A stretch of 64,000 bases of DNA from Ursus arctos (GCF_023065955.2 NW_026623089.1:32332767-32396766); one strand, 5' to 3'; counted from the stretch's first letter, positions 44,700 through 56,725 are shown. Translations and numbers: made by a program. Notes: generated by a model from the letters alone, not told the origin.

Positions 44700-45185
44700 A
44701 ATGACAATACGTATCGAAACAAACAAACAAAATCCTTTGATCCAGTAATTCTGCTTCTGGAAATCTGACTTGAGAAGGTAATCCAAAAGGTAGGGGACAA
44801 AAGCTACATGGACGAAGATGTTCATAATTATTCTTGGTTATAAAAATTTGGATATATTATAAATGTTTTTTGGCAATAGGGAAATACTTCCTAAATATAA
44901 TCACTTAATGTAATATTGTGCAGGTACTAAAAATAATAATTTACAAAGAATGTGCATATAAAAATGCCTTTGTAATGCAAGAGAAAAATTACCTTCAGAC
45001 ATTTTTTGTTGTTTTATACAAGTGTGCTTAAAAAAAAGAGAAGCATAGAAAGATAGAAGAATGAAAAGAAACTACCTCAAAATGATGAAAGTGGTTGTCT
45101 TTTGGTGATTTTTTTCCTTTTATTTTCTGTATTTCCAAAATTTCACGTTGTATGTATGAGTCATTTTTATGATAGAAAAAGACCT
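44700..45185 (+). mobile_element. Old L1 3' end
   Basis: Sense L1M: 'tgatccagtaattctgcttc', 'tggaaatctgacttgagaag', 'tgtgcaggtactaaaaataa', 'gaaagtggttgtcttttggt', 'tttatgatagaaaaa'. Confidence 0.75.
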
Positions 45186-45515
45186 AAATAATTATGTTGT
45201 CAAGAAGCTGAATGATAGAAGAATGAAATTTTAAATAGGAATGCTTTCATGGTTTTAAAGAATGAATTGGCCACATAACGATCGATTATAAAACATGATT
45301 CTGATGGCCACAAACCAGAGGAAGCTTTGTGGTGTGGGATTGTTGGTTGTGATCAGATCAGTTTTCAGGATCACCGGTTGGAGATACAGAGCAAGGAGGC
45401 AGGACTAAGAGGGGATGGCAGATGGCAAGAACCTCCAGTTTGCAGGCAACTGGCCGGGATCCAGCTCTGATGAGCAACTAGGAGACTGCGGTAGGGGCCA
45501 GTTGGCACAAGGCAT
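45186..45515. other. No gene seen
   Basis: Unassigned spacer. Confidence 0.4.
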
Positions 45516-45517
45516 AA

Positions 45518-45955
45518 TGGGGAGCCAACATTTATTGAAGGGTTGCTGAGTTTGGGCCAGGCAATGTTTGGACTCTGAAGATAGAGATGAGCAAGACCGA
45601 CAAAGTTTTTACCTTCATGAGACTTACAGTCTAGGACAGGAGTTATCAAATTTTGTTTGGATAGTAAACAATTTCGGTTTCATGGGGCCACGAAATCTGT
45701 GTCACAACCACTCAGCTCTGCCACTGTAGCCCAAAAGCAACCACAGACAATAGTCAATGAACAGGCATGGCTGAGTTCCAATAAAACTTAATTTACAAAA
45801 ACAGATGGTGGCTGAATTTGGACAATGGGCCATCATTTTGCCAACTCTGATCAAGGGGAAGGACAGACAGTAAACGAATCAACATAAATACTAGATTGAG
45901 ATCATTTTCAGGAAGGAATAAAAGGCATGATGTGGTAATGAATTATTGTGGGTGG
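45518..45955 (-). mobile_element. L2 3' portion split by MER5
   Basis: Antisense L2 'caacatttattgaagggttg' to 'cttacagtctagga', resuming after the MER5 with 'ggacagacagtaaacgaatc'. Confidence 0.75.
45637..45849 (-). mobile_element. MER5A-type hAT MITE
   Basis: Imperfect terminal inverted repeats CAGGAGTTATCAAA and (reverse) CAGAGTTGGCAAAA. Internal 'gcatggctgagttccaataa' and 'ggacaatgggccatcatttt' match MER5A in antisense. Inserted in L2. Confidence 0.85.
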
Positions 45956-46380
45956 CCCACTTAATATTTTATCTTCACTGAGTTGTGACATCCATACAGT
46001 AAAATACACAAATCCCAAGATAATACGGGATGTTCTTAGCACCTTAAACCAAATGACAATGATCTGATTGAAGTTTTAAGATGATGTATGAACCCATTTC
46101 TCGTCTCCTGTTTGGTCTTTTCTGTAGTGGTGTTTGGTTAGGGCTGGAGCTGAGGTGGCATGAGTGAGAAAAATCCATCAGAGAACATCAGTACCACTGC
46201 TGAACCATAGACATTGATTTGTTTTGTAAAACACTTCTTTGAAATATTGCTGTGATGGAATTTATTGATATCTGCCACTTAATTGGTGGGTGCTCTAAGA
46301 GTTGTGCATTAATTACAGCTTTAAGGGTTGTGCATTAATCACGGACAAAGGCCTGAGAAAAGTGCCAGCAGGGAGCTCAG
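45956..46380. other. Unique sequence, candidate regulatory block
   Basis: No repeat is recognised. It includes two near-identical 16-mers GTTGTGCATTAATTAC (46,301-46,316) and GTTGTGCATTAATCAC (46,327-46,342), which contain POU/homeobox-like TGCATTAAT. Confidence 0.45.
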
Positions 46381-46690
46381 AGGTGGGGTCAACTGGTACA
46401 GGTATAGATCCTGCAGGAATAAGCGGCAGCTGCAAGAAAGCTTAGTGAGGTCAGTGTGAAGGCTCCAGGTGAGGCTGGAGGAGGTGTCATCTCACACAGG
46501 TAGCATCCAGGAAACAGTCTGAGCTTGTAGGAATCAGAAAGGTTTGTTCTGATTGTGTGTGACTTTGTTCTGATTGGATTGTTTGAAGACCTTGAGTAGG
46601 GAATAGTTAGGGAAAGTTCTATGATGGTGAGGAGAGAGAGGAGCAAGCCTGAATGGAGTGTGGGTCAGTAATTAGAAACTAATCATTTGG
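46381..46690. other. No gene seen
   Basis: Unassigned; 'ttgttctgattg' is repeated near 46,545 and 46,566. Confidence 0.4.
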
Positions 46691-46696
46691 TGTTCA

Positions 46697-46790
46697 GATC
46701 CTCCCTCCCTCTGCCCTTCCTCCTTCCCTCCATTTTTCCTTCCCACCCTCCCTTCCTTCTTTTTTCCTTCCTTGCCTCTCCTTTCTTTTT
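46697..46790. repeat. CT-rich low-complexity tract
   Basis: Imperfect CCTT/CCCT repeats on the plus strand. The frames on both strands here are low-complexity shadows. Confidence 0.9.
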
Positions 46791-46892
46791 AAAATATATA
46801 GGGGATGAGAGAACAAGAAGGTATTTAATTAGTGGGTGCCGCTTTATGAGGGTTGCCATGGAACACAAACCTGCTAAAATATGATTTTATAA

Positions 46893-47715
46893 TTTTTTTT
46901 ATGTTTTTTTATCATATTATGTTAGTCACCATACAGTACATCCCAAGTTTCCAATGTAAAGTTCGATGATTCATTAGTTGCGTATAACACCCAGTGCACC
47001 ATGCAATACGTGCCCTCATTACTACCCATCACCAGCCTATCCCATTCCCCCACCCCCTCCCCTCTGAAGCCCTCAGTTTGTTTCTCAGAGTCCATAGTCT
47101 CTCATGCTTCATTCCCCCTTCTGATTACCCCCCCTTCTTTATCCCTTTCTTCTCCTACCGATCTTCCTAGTTCTTATGTTCCATAGATGAGAGAAATCAT
47201 ATGATAATTGTCTTTCTCTGCTTGACTTATTTCACTTAGCATTATCTCCTCCAGTGCCGTCCATGTTGCAGCAAATGTCGAGAATTCGTTCTTTCTGATA
47301 GCTGAGTAATATTCCATTGTATATATGGACCACAACTTCTTAATCCAGTCATCTGTTGAAGGGCATCTCGGCTCCTTCCATGATTTAGCTATTGTGGACA
47401 ATGCTGCTATGAACATTGGGGTGCATATGGCCCTTCTCTTCACTACGTCTGTATCTTTGGGGTAAATACCCAGTAGTGCAATGGCTGGGTCATAGGGTAG
47501 CTCAATTTTTAACTTTTTAAGGGACCTCCACACTGTTTTCCAGAGTGGCTGTACCAACTTGCATTCCCACCAACAATGTAGGAGGGATCCCCTTTCTCCA
47601 CATCCTCTCCAGCAATTGTTGTTTCTTGCCTTGTCAATTTTGGCCATTCTAACTGGCTTAAGGTGGTATCTCAGTGTGGTTTTGATTTGAATTTCCCTTA
47701 TTTTATATTTTATAT
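46893..47715 (-). mobile_element. 5'-truncated L1, ORF2 C-terminus and 3' UTR
   Basis: The minus-strand frame 47,174-47,728 (184 codons) gives the intact L1 ORF2 C-terminal domain: [64 protein letters not shown]. The Cys-rich motif is retained. A 3' UTR of the same family as at 10,700 and an A-rich end follow. 'attttata' on both sides (46,883 and 47,702 areas) may be the duplication. No RT or endonuclease domain, so non-autonomous. Confidence 0.93.
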
Positions 47716-47739
47716 GTTTATCTGACACACAAAATTAAC

Positions 47740-50000
47740 CAGCATCCTGTACTTATATTTGCCAAATGTGGGCATCCTGTACTTCCGGCTTGGTTTTTCC
47801 ACTTCAGCCTCAGTAAGGGAATCTCTGGGAAGATAGCCACCACCAGGAGGCAGCCGGGTGCTGTGTTGACTCTAGATGCCAGCAGTCTCTGGGCTTCTGG
47901 GTAGCTCTGAGTGTGCCTTCCTTTCTCCTCCAATCCTCCCCATCCCCACGCCCAACTCAACCACAACTTTCCACTGCTCACTCCTAATCTTGCTTTGTTA
48001 AAATAGCTAAACTCTAGAAACATTTAAAACACTTTCTAAATGTAAAAGGAATCCGTAATATAACACACATTCTGCCTTCCTAGTTAATTGCAGTAACAAA
48101 TTCTTTCTTCCTTTAAAAACCTGAATTTAGCTTAAAAGCTCCTGTCACTCACTCCGTTGACCTGGGTGTCCCCTCCCCTCCCTGCGTTCCCTCCTGACCT
48201 CTAACTGCACTGGCTCTTTGCTCCCTCCTCTCCCCACCCCTTCCTTCCTCTGCTTGTCACCATGGTTACATGGGGACCTGTTTCTGTGGTGCCCTCATCC
48301 ATAGCTGGTTTCCGAGGTAATTTCCCCAGTGAATTCCAGCTCCTCTCAGTTATCTCTGCCCTCATCTTCCTCCAATGAAGAAAAAAAACTGGGAGAGAGA
48401 GAGGAAATCCCAGCTACTCAGGTATCAAAATTCTATCTGTAACCAGGAGATTTTCTCTAGGTAATGTTACCTCTTCCATTTGTTTTCCTTTTTTAAGGTA
48501 GAAAAGCCATTCTTGTCCCCATGCCTGTTACACATGTAACATTTAATTAATTAAGCACCTTTTGGCCTTGGGGCTATAATAACACCCAGTGACTGTTTTC
48601 TTCTTTAAATGCCTTCAATTCTGGAAGTTAAAAGGGTCCCTCCAAGATAGAAAAAGGCACTGAACCAAGATCACTGGCTCTGTCATGTGGGGGAGGCATC
48701 AATGTAGAAGGCATGAGCCTGGTCAGTCTGGGTCACAGAGGTTTTGGAGGATGGCCTTGAGCTGTGTAATGAGATGGTAAAGCTAACGGTCCCTAGAAAA
48801 AAAAACTTTCCAAGAGAGATGGAGTGGAAATATCTCCAACCGTTTTTAAGTGACAAAGATGACTCTAAAATGCGTTAGGTGAGACAACATGGAAGTGAAG
48901 ATCAGAAACAGCAGTTTTGATGAGTATTTTTGGCTTTTGATTTGCTTGGTTTTTGGTGTGCTGAGATTCTGTGAGTTAGGTAATTTTCCATGCTCCTCAT
49001 GAGCTACAGGATAACCTACTCAAATTATGCAAATGATCGTTCAAAGGAAGAGGCAGAATTATGTTAGTGTCTTCTATAATTCTATTGAAACTATGATTCA
49101 TAGGGTCCATTCTCAAAGAAAACTTGCACCAAACGAACACAGTCGAAAGACATTTTTTTTTCTTTTAATGTCACGAAAGGCTGTAACTCACAGAAACACT
49201 TCTTAGAATCCCCATGTCCTCGCCCACCCACTCCCCTTCCACAGCTGCTTCTGGGCCTCTCTTCTAACACACAGATTCGGACATCCTCCTTCAGCCTGAT
49301 CTGTGAGTTTCTTTGTGTTATTCTCTTCCCAATTCTGCCTCATGAGAGTCCCTAAAACAGGAGCCTGCTGAGAGGACCGTGGGAAAGGAAGAAACTGAAG
49401 AGAAAAAAGCAGAACCTTCTTTAGCTTACAGGGCCAGGGGAAGGACTGGAAATACATTGACATCAATGTTTTTGCCTGGTTAGACTTAACATTTTTTATA
49501 ACAAAGCTAGCCATAATTTCCTTTAAGTATCTGAGCATCTGCCCCGACCGTTTGGGACAGTCATCTTATTAGGAATAATTCTTGGTATGCCATTCTTGAC
49601 CCTACCTCTACATGTGAGATGTAAGGAGTCTTGCTATTTTTCAAGGGCAGTAAAATTCAACTATACTCAGTCATCTCTGGCTTAACCAAAGAAGAACGGG
49701 AGATAATGAAGCAAGTCCTCTCTGTGCATATTGCCCATACTCACCACCCTCTGAATGAGAACCCTACCTTCTGGAAAAGTAGATGGAGGGCAGGAGATCT
49801 ATTGGGAAGATGAGATCAAAGTGTTTATATTATCCCTCTTTGTTGTGGAGGTGGTGGACATTGGTGGCACAGGCAATGTGTTGGTAAATCTGTTGGGGCA
49901 TACAGGGAAGCATGGGTGACTGTTTCAGGCTGAATTTAATGAATTATTTCTATTCTGATTGAGTCATTAGGAGTTTATGTTCTAGTCTTCGGCTTTGCAT
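47740..50000. other. Mostly unique sequence, no gene seen
   Basis: Over 2.2 kb without a recognised repeat or gene. Minus-strand frames of 101 and 111 codons (47,718-48,023; 49,203-49,538) have no recognisable domain. The 48,440-48,640 part has clustered TTAATTAATTAA and a near-palindrome GTTACACATGTAAC (48,527-48,540). Confidence 0.45.
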
Positions 50001-50019
50001 GATCCAAATCGCTATTCTG

Positions 50020-50195
50020 GGGCGCCTGGGTGGCTCAGTCGTTAAGCGTCTGCCTTCAGCTCAAGGTGTGATCCTGGCATTCTGGGATCAAGCCCCATGT
50101 CAGGCTCTTCCACTGGGAGCCTGCTTCTTCCTTTCCCACTCCCCCTGCTTGTGTTCCCTCTCTCGCTGGCTGTCTCTCTCTCTCTCTCTGTCAAA

Positions 50196-50230
<35 letters not shown>

Positions 50231-50235
50231 ATCTT
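50020..50235 (+). mobile_element. SINEC, young, long (AAAT)n tail
   Basis: Head GGGGCGCCTGGGTGGCTCAG and a tail with about eleven AAAT units. Flanks CAAATCGCTATTCTG (50,005-50,019) and CAAACCGCTATTCTG (50,236-50,250), one mismatch. Confidence 0.98.
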
Positions 50236-50250
50236 CAAACCGCTATTCTG

Positions 50251-51531
50251 ACTGTTCCTCTTGGGATGACCAGGCTTTGCAAGATTAATCTAATCTTCCA
50301 GGAGGCTGGACCATGGATTGATTTCAGGGAAGAATATCATCACTGAAAAGGAAATCTCTTTCCCCAAATCTCCTTTCCCGCTTTAGCTATACCTTTTCTA
50401 GGGACTACCCTTTGTGGTCCTGGTCTCCTGGAACACAGATGTCCACCGCAGATGCCACCGGATCACAGGGGCCACCTGCAGGAGTAGTCTGGTTCCGCTA
50501 CCCTCTGAGGGCCACAGTGGGCATATTCTTCCAGTTAACCATTGGTCACGTCCCTCACCCCCAAGAGGCTGCAATTCTTACCCTCCAACTCTTCTTCCTC
50601 GGCAATCCCTCTTATTATTGAGGAGGTACCAAACCCTTGTATTATTAAGGAGTCTGGCATGGAGCCAGCAGCTTCCACCTAGAGTTTATCTAACATGCCC
50701 AGGAGAATGATTTTGGCACCCATCACAATGGATAATGGGTTATTTCTGGGAACGGCCGTGAAATATGTCCAGGAAATGTCTGAGCTCATCAACTATGCCC
50801 TGACTCATTCAGTTTGTTATCAGACGGTGATATCTCTTGACCTTGCCCCACAGATGATGATAGTTTCTATTTGGGAGCCTTTAAAGAGAAAACCTCTTTC
50901 TATAGCATAATAATAATTGTTACTGTTATAATTCATCTACTATAGCATCCTTGAAGCAGTAGCTGAGCATTGCAGAAATCTCAAATTGCAGAATCAAGTT
51001 GACCCTTTCAACTGAAAGTAAAGGGGAGAAGGTTTGGAAAGATGCAGATGGAGGTGAAATTGGATATCCTGAAGGTAAGGGAGACTAGGTTGAGATAGCC
51101 CAGTGTGCTGGGTTATCGGGGACCAGTAATACATGCCAAAGTTTACTGTATGTTTTAGACCTCCTCAGAATCTTGGGCTGGCCCCTCTGGCCCTTCCTAG
51201 CACACCAACGTAGGCTGGCAGTGCCGTGCTTGGGCTATACTTCTGAAAGAATCCACCTACCATATAACCTTTCTGCTTTGTCATGGAAAAGCCTTTGAGC
51301 AGATGTGTGTATATACAAGTGGTCTGCACTTTGCCCCTACACCAGTGTAAATATTGTAAGTATGACCATCTGGCTCATGTCATCGATGACTACATGGCAT
51401 ATTGGCCTCAGATTAGGAGGAAAATCTTCATCAAACTAACAGTGACATCTCCAAGGACTTAGGTCCTTTTAATCTCTCCATTTTGGGGGAGACTTCCCTT
51501 TAAAAAAGTTATCCAAATATTAAATGAAAAG
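50251..51531. other. Unassigned; two short frames noted
   Basis: No gene is recognised. Frames of 98 and 71 codons (50,414-50,710; 50,695-50,910) lie in sequence of more balanced composition, which could be a decayed repeat or ERV internal relic. I cannot assign them. Confidence 0.35.
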
Positions 51532-51594
51532 AGTTTTTAAGGGTTGGGAATGTGGTGCAGATGGAATTGATTCAACTGGGTTCTATGCCAGGCT

Positions 51595-53680
51595 ATGGAG
51601 CAGGTAAATGAGCTAAAAGAGAAGGGCAATAAGGCCCTGAGTGTGGGCAACATGGACGGAGTGTTACAGTGCTTCTCTGAAGCAATTAAGGTAGACCCCC
51701 AGAACCATGTGCTTTACAACAATTGCTCAGCAGCCTATGCCAAGAAAGATGACTGCCAGAAGGCTTATGAGGATGGTTGCAAAACTATTGACTTAAAGCC
51801 TGACTGGAGCAGGGGCTATTCACAAAAAGCAGCAGCTCTTAAGTTCTTACACCGATCTGAAAAAGCCAAGGGAATCTACAAAGAAGGTTTAAAACGTGAA
51901 ACAAATAATCCTCAGCTCAAAGAAGGCTTACAGAATATGGAGGCCCAGTTGTGCAGAGAGGAAATTCATGAATCTTTTCAACATGTCCAATCTGTATCAA
52001 AATTCGGAGAGTGACTCCAGGACAAGGACACTGCTCACTGATCCTACCTACCAGCAACTGATAGAGCAACTATGAAACAAGCTGTCTGACCTGGGTAAGA
52101 AACTATAAGATCTCTGGATCATGACTACTCTCAGTGTCCTCTTGGGAGTCGATCCGGGCAGTATAGATGAGGAGGAGGGAGTTGCAACAGCTCCACCACC
52201 ACCTTCTCTCAAAGAGGATACCAAGTCAGAGCAGTGGAAGAAGATCTCCCACAGAAGAAGCAGGTACTGAAAGAAAAAGAGTTGGGGAGTGAGGCCTACA
52301 AGACAAATGACTTTGACATAACCTTGAAGCACTATGAGAGAGCCAAGGACCTCGATCCCACCAACATGACCTACATGACCAGTCAAGCAGCTGTGTACTT
52401 CAAGAAGGGCAACTACAGTAAATGCCTGGAACTTTTTGAGAAGTCCATCAAAGTGGGGTGAGAAAACCAAGACGACTATCGATAGATTGCCAAAGCTTAT
52501 GCTCGAATTGGCAACTCTACTTCAGATGAGAACAGGCGCGTTCAGGATGGTATGGCCATAGACCGCAACTCCTACTTCAAAGAGGAAAAGTGCAAGGATG
52601 TCATCTGTTTCTATAGCAAGTCTTTGGCAGAGCCCTGAACCCCAGATGTGCTTAAGAAATGCCAACAGGTGGAGAAAATTCTCAAGGACCAAGAGTGGCT
52701 GGCCTATATAAACCCAGACCCGGCCTTGGAGGAGAAGAACAAAGGCAATGAATGCTTTCAGAAAGGGGACCCTTCCCAGGCCATGAAGCATTATTTAGAA
52801 GCCATGAAACAGAACCCAAGAGATGCCAAATTGTACAGCAATTGAGCTGCCCACTACACCAAACTCCTGGAGTTTCGGCTGGTGTACAAGGACTGTGAGG
52901 AATGTACCCAGCTGGAGCCAACCCTCATCAAGGGTTACACATGGCGAGCAGCTGCACTAGAGAAGATGAAGGACTACAGAAAAGTCATGGGTGTCTACTG
53001 GAAGACGTTAGATCTGGACTCCAAAGGTAAGAAGGCAGCAGACAGTTACCAACGCTGTATGATGGCCCACTATAACCGACATGACAACCCTGAGGTGCAG
53101 CAGATAATGAGTGATCTGGTCATGCGGCTTATCCTGGAACCAATGCAGAAAGACCCCCAGGCACTCAGTGAACACTTAAAGAATCCTGTAATAGCACCGA
53201 AGATCCAGAAGCTGATGGATGTGTGGGTCTGATCACAGTTTGTTGATGATTTGCTTACCATCTTCTTCCCTTCGCCCTCATGTGGAAAGAGGAGCTGGGG
53301 CTGCGGCAAGTAGCTCAGAGCAGAGACGAGAGCAAGGGAAAGCAAACAACTTCTCTCTGTATATTTACACAGACCTATGTGGAAGATACAAAGAGTCCTA
53401 CTCACGTTACTTGTACCACCACTGCCTCGGAGCCCTCCCAGCACACGCATGGTCTCTTCTGCTGCCCTGGGGTTCCGTGTTCCCTTCCTCACCCTCAGTC
53501 ACTGTCTCCTCTGCTCTCCCATAGTTGGTTATTTTTTATTTGAGGCGGTGGGCATGTATGAGGAGGAGAGGGTGTTCTTCCCGACCTCAGGTCCCAACTG
53601 TCTTCATGTCGTTAACTCCACAAGCCCTTCTCCAATGAAACAAGCCAGTTGGGCATGGTTATAAAAAAAAAATTTTAAAA
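51595..53680 (+). pseudogene. STIP1: STIP1 (HOP) processed pseudogene
   Basis: Intronless, near full-length copy of STIP1, the TPR co-chaperone that bridges HSP70 and HSP90. Codons 1-125 (ATG at 51,595) cover the TPR1 domain and remain open: [24 protein letters not shown], then [16 protein letters not shown] frameshift near 51,950 ends that frame at TGA 52,012-52,014. Further in-frame stops replace Arg or Gln codons at 52,459, 52,483, 52,636 and 52,843. The TPR2A/TPR2B parts and the DP2 region ([24 protein letters not shown]) are recognisable. About 11 codons are missing before EVQQIMSD. The natural C-terminus is changed by an inserted dinucleotide near 53,221 (MDVWV then stop). A 3' UTR of about 430 bp ends in an A-rich tail near 53,662. 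No full-length product is possible. Confidence 0.96.
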
Positions 53681-53690
53681 ATAGTTTTTA

Positions 53691-53994
53691 GAGAATCAGA
53701 TAAAGAATTCCAATAAAAGCAGTAGTAGCAGTCATGCATGCTTTGCCATGGCTCTTTTCCCCTCTGATATTGTTACTTAGTAATGTCCCAGGTAGTGGCT
53801 GTTCAATCAATGCATGCATCAATGTATGCAGATTATGATGACTTGGAACAGTGCTTTCAGTAACATGCACAAGAAGTAAGTCTTTATTATTTTAAGCCAG
53901 TAATATTTCAGTGTTACCAAAGTATTACCAAATAACCCAGCTTATCCTGACAGATAACAATCAGTGTAAGTATATCAGTGTAAGTCAATCACTA
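53691..53994. other. No gene seen
   Basis: Unassigned; contains a short repeat of 'tatcagtgtaag' near 53,970. Confidence 0.45.
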
Positions 53995-54450
53995 GGGCTC
54001 CAATTTCAGAGAGACCTGGTTTGAATACTGGTTCTGCTGTCTGTTAGCTGCATGCCTTAGGTAGACTTCTCTATATCTCTGAACTTCCATTTTTTCTTTA
54101 GAAAAAAACTGATAATAATAGCATTGTTGCAGGGGTTGAATGACTAAATACAAATAAAATATTCAGCATATGGTCTACACATAGTAAGTGTTCAATAAAT
54201 GGTAGTTATTATTTTAAAAGATTTTATTCATTTATTTGTCAGAGAGAGAGAGAGAGAAGGCGTGCGAGAGAGCAGAAGCAGGGGGAGCGGCAGGCAGAGG
54301 GAGAAGCAGGTTCCCCTCTGAGCAAGGAGCCCGGTGACGGGACTCGATGCCAGGACCCTGGGATCATGACCTGAGCCAAAGGCAGATGCTTAACTGACTG
54401 AACCACCCAGGCGTCCCAATGGTAGCTATTACTATTGCTTTCAATCATTC
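53995..54450 (+). mobile_element. MIR element split by a SINEC
   Basis: Sense MIR: 'agacctggtttgaatactgg', 'tgttagctgcatgccttag', 'catagtaagtgttcaataaat', continuing after the SINEC. Confidence 0.85.
54212..54416 (-). mobile_element. SINEC
   Basis: Reverse-oriented; flanks AAATGGTAGTTATTA (54,197-54,211) and CAATGGTAGCTATTA (54,417-54,431). Inserted at the 3' end of the MIR. Confidence 0.97.
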
Positions 54451-54925
54451 ACAATGTTTTAGCCTATTAGTCATAAATCAACAGGCCATGCAAAGACAGG
54501 AGGAATGTATGTGAACCAATAGAGTTATTAAAGTAGATAGAATACTGCCTTTTAGGAGATATAAAAAGGGGTAAGCTCCTCAAACTTTGTGGTGAAAATA
54601 TGTACACATATGACTATTTTGTGATGGGGAAGGGGGTTATATTTGGTCTTTTAAAATAGTATCTGTGCTTGTTCACACTCCATTCACAGAACAAGCCCTC
54701 TTTACTAAAACTTAGAGGATTCTGTGCTAAAAATATTCCATTCCCATTTGGTGTAGTGAAATGTCATATCCATTAGACACCAGCATACCAAATGCTGCTT
54801 GCAGATTCTCAACCCAGCAAACCCAAGTCAACAGGAAATTATGATCAACCTCAGCTTGTTCATACTGTACATCTTGACAGATTATTTTGGAGAATTATCT
54901 AAGGCTTAATTTTTATCTTACAGCT
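54451..54925. other. No gene seen
   Basis: Unassigned A/T-rich sequence. Confidence 0.45.
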
Positions 54926-54929
54926 ATCT

Positions 54930-55210
54930 TAGAATTATAACTCATGTACTCCAACCAACTAATATTTAAAGAGAAGAAATTGTGAGCCAGGGAGTGAAAG
55001 TGCCTTCTCAAGGTCACAAAACTATAAAGGTGGTTGTATTGGGCCAAGATCTCCAAACTTCCAAGCCACTTTTTTCTCCATTATAACAGAGAGTTACAGA
55101 TTTTTCAGAGCTCTAAGGACCTGTAGGTTGATCTGATCCAGTTCTAACATCTTATAGAGAAAATTAAGAGCAAAAGAAACTCAATGTCTTGCTTTAGGTA
55201 ATCCTTAAAG
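54930..55210 (-). mobile_element. MIR-like fragments
   Basis: Antisense MIR phrases 'tctcaaggtcacaaaactat' and 'cttatagagaaaattaagag', probably two separate decayed copies. Confidence 0.45.
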
Positions 55211-55284
55211 CTAGCACATTCCAAAGCTTTTGACGAACTTTTGTAACCACAGGCTTGGTGCTCCTGACATGCTGCTGATCGGTT

Positions 55285-55505
55285 CAATGTGGTTATTTAA
55301 AGCAGAGACCCAGCTAGTGGACTGGTGATGGGCTAGCAACATCACAATCACCTAAGGAATGTTTAAAAATAAAAATTCCTAGGTCCTGTTCTTTGAAGAT
55401 TCAGTTTCAGTGGCTCTGAGGTAGGGTCCCAGGAACCCGTAGAGCTAGTTTGCTTTCTAAGGGGGTCCTGGGGGTGAAAACCAGGTCTGGGAACCATTAT
55501 TAACA
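55285..55505 (+). mobile_element. MER5-type hAT MITE
   Basis: 'catcacaatcacctaaggaat', 'attcagtttcagtggctctg', 'aaccaggtctgggaaccatt' in the usual order. Confidence 0.65.
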
Positions 55506-56130
55506 GAAGTCAGTGTTTTATGTTCTTCTCTTCTCTGCTGAGATTGATCTATGATAATTTCCAGCTAATGCCTAGATACCTGAGGGAAAGCTAAGTCAGG
55601 AAAAGTCCTGGGCCAGTAAAAAGCCTCTAAGATTTTAATCTTTAAGCCAAGCTCAAGGTGATTAGAGCAAGGAGAGAGCTGCCCTAGCCAGGTGAAGATT
55701 GATTTGAAGCTGAATCATATCCAGGAGAACAAAACGTGATCTAGGAATGCTTGCTCTCATCTCTCGGGGATGGGTGGCCACTGGATCAGAATTGGCAGCT
55801 TGACTTCACTTGGGAAAACATAATTTTGAAACAGAGGATATCAGTTTAAATATTTTAAAACAGAATGTTTGAGAGAACACCATTTAAAAACGTATATAGA
55901 AATTGTAACAGTGAATCATCATGAATAATAAACAAAGATGGGAGATTATATTTTGTCAAGTTTTGCAAAATAAGAGCTGGAAGGGCTCTTTGAAACCTTT
56001 TAGTGAAGGGATTCTAGACACTTCTAAGGCTGTGGCCTCTTCCCTGGTAACTCCAGCTCTCTAAGTTGAGATTCTCCACAGAGACCACACCTCTGGCTGA
56101 TGACTTTTGTTGTTTTGTCTGTTCAGCATC
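55506..56130. other. No gene seen
   Basis: Unassigned sequence. Confidence 0.4.
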
Positions 56131-56585
56131 CTTTCTTTCTTTTTAATAGCATTACAATTTCACTTTAGGGAAATACCCTTACTTCACTCTCATTGCAAAT
56201 GGTTGTCACCCATGGGTTCTAGGGATGGGCATATGACCCATGCTTGGCCAATCAGAACCTTCTCTCCTTAGCCAGAACAATTGCTTCAGGGGTGGGCACT
56301 GGGCCAATGAGCATCAGCCCCAAACTTTTGCTAGAATTACTGGAAAAGGAGCACTGTCTTTCTATCAGGCATGGCTAAACTGGCAAGGTGTCCTGTTGGA
56401 CCTGCTGATGGGTATCTCTCCACCATGAAAGGAGAGACTGACTTAGAAGTCAAAAATAGAGTCAGAGAAAAACAGATTTATGAAAATATCATCTGAGTAT
56501 CTGGCCCAGATATTTCTGAAGCTATATGTATTTAAACTGGTTTAGTTGGATTTCAGCAACTTATAACCAAAAGAATCCTAACCGC
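56131..56585. mobile_element. Old interspersed repeat, family not named
   Basis: 'gggcatatgacccatgcttgg' followed by 'ccaatcagaaccttctctcc' and 'ggcactgggccaatgagcat' is typical of an old LTR/MER repeat with CCAAT-like boxes. Confidence 0.45.
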
Positions 56586-56599
56586 TCTTGTCTCCTCAG

Positions 56600-56725
56600 G
56601 GATCAGAACCTGGGTAGAGAAATGATTAATGATTAATTAACTTGTCTAAGTTTACAGAGTTGGTGAGTAGCCACAGTGAAATGTAAACCCAGTTCTGCCT
56701 GAGGCTAAAACACGTGTTGTTAATC
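56600..56725 (-). mobile_element. MIR-like fragment
   Basis: 'aacttgtctaagtttacagagt' and 'tgtaaacccagttctgcctga' in antisense MIR order. Confidence 0.55.
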
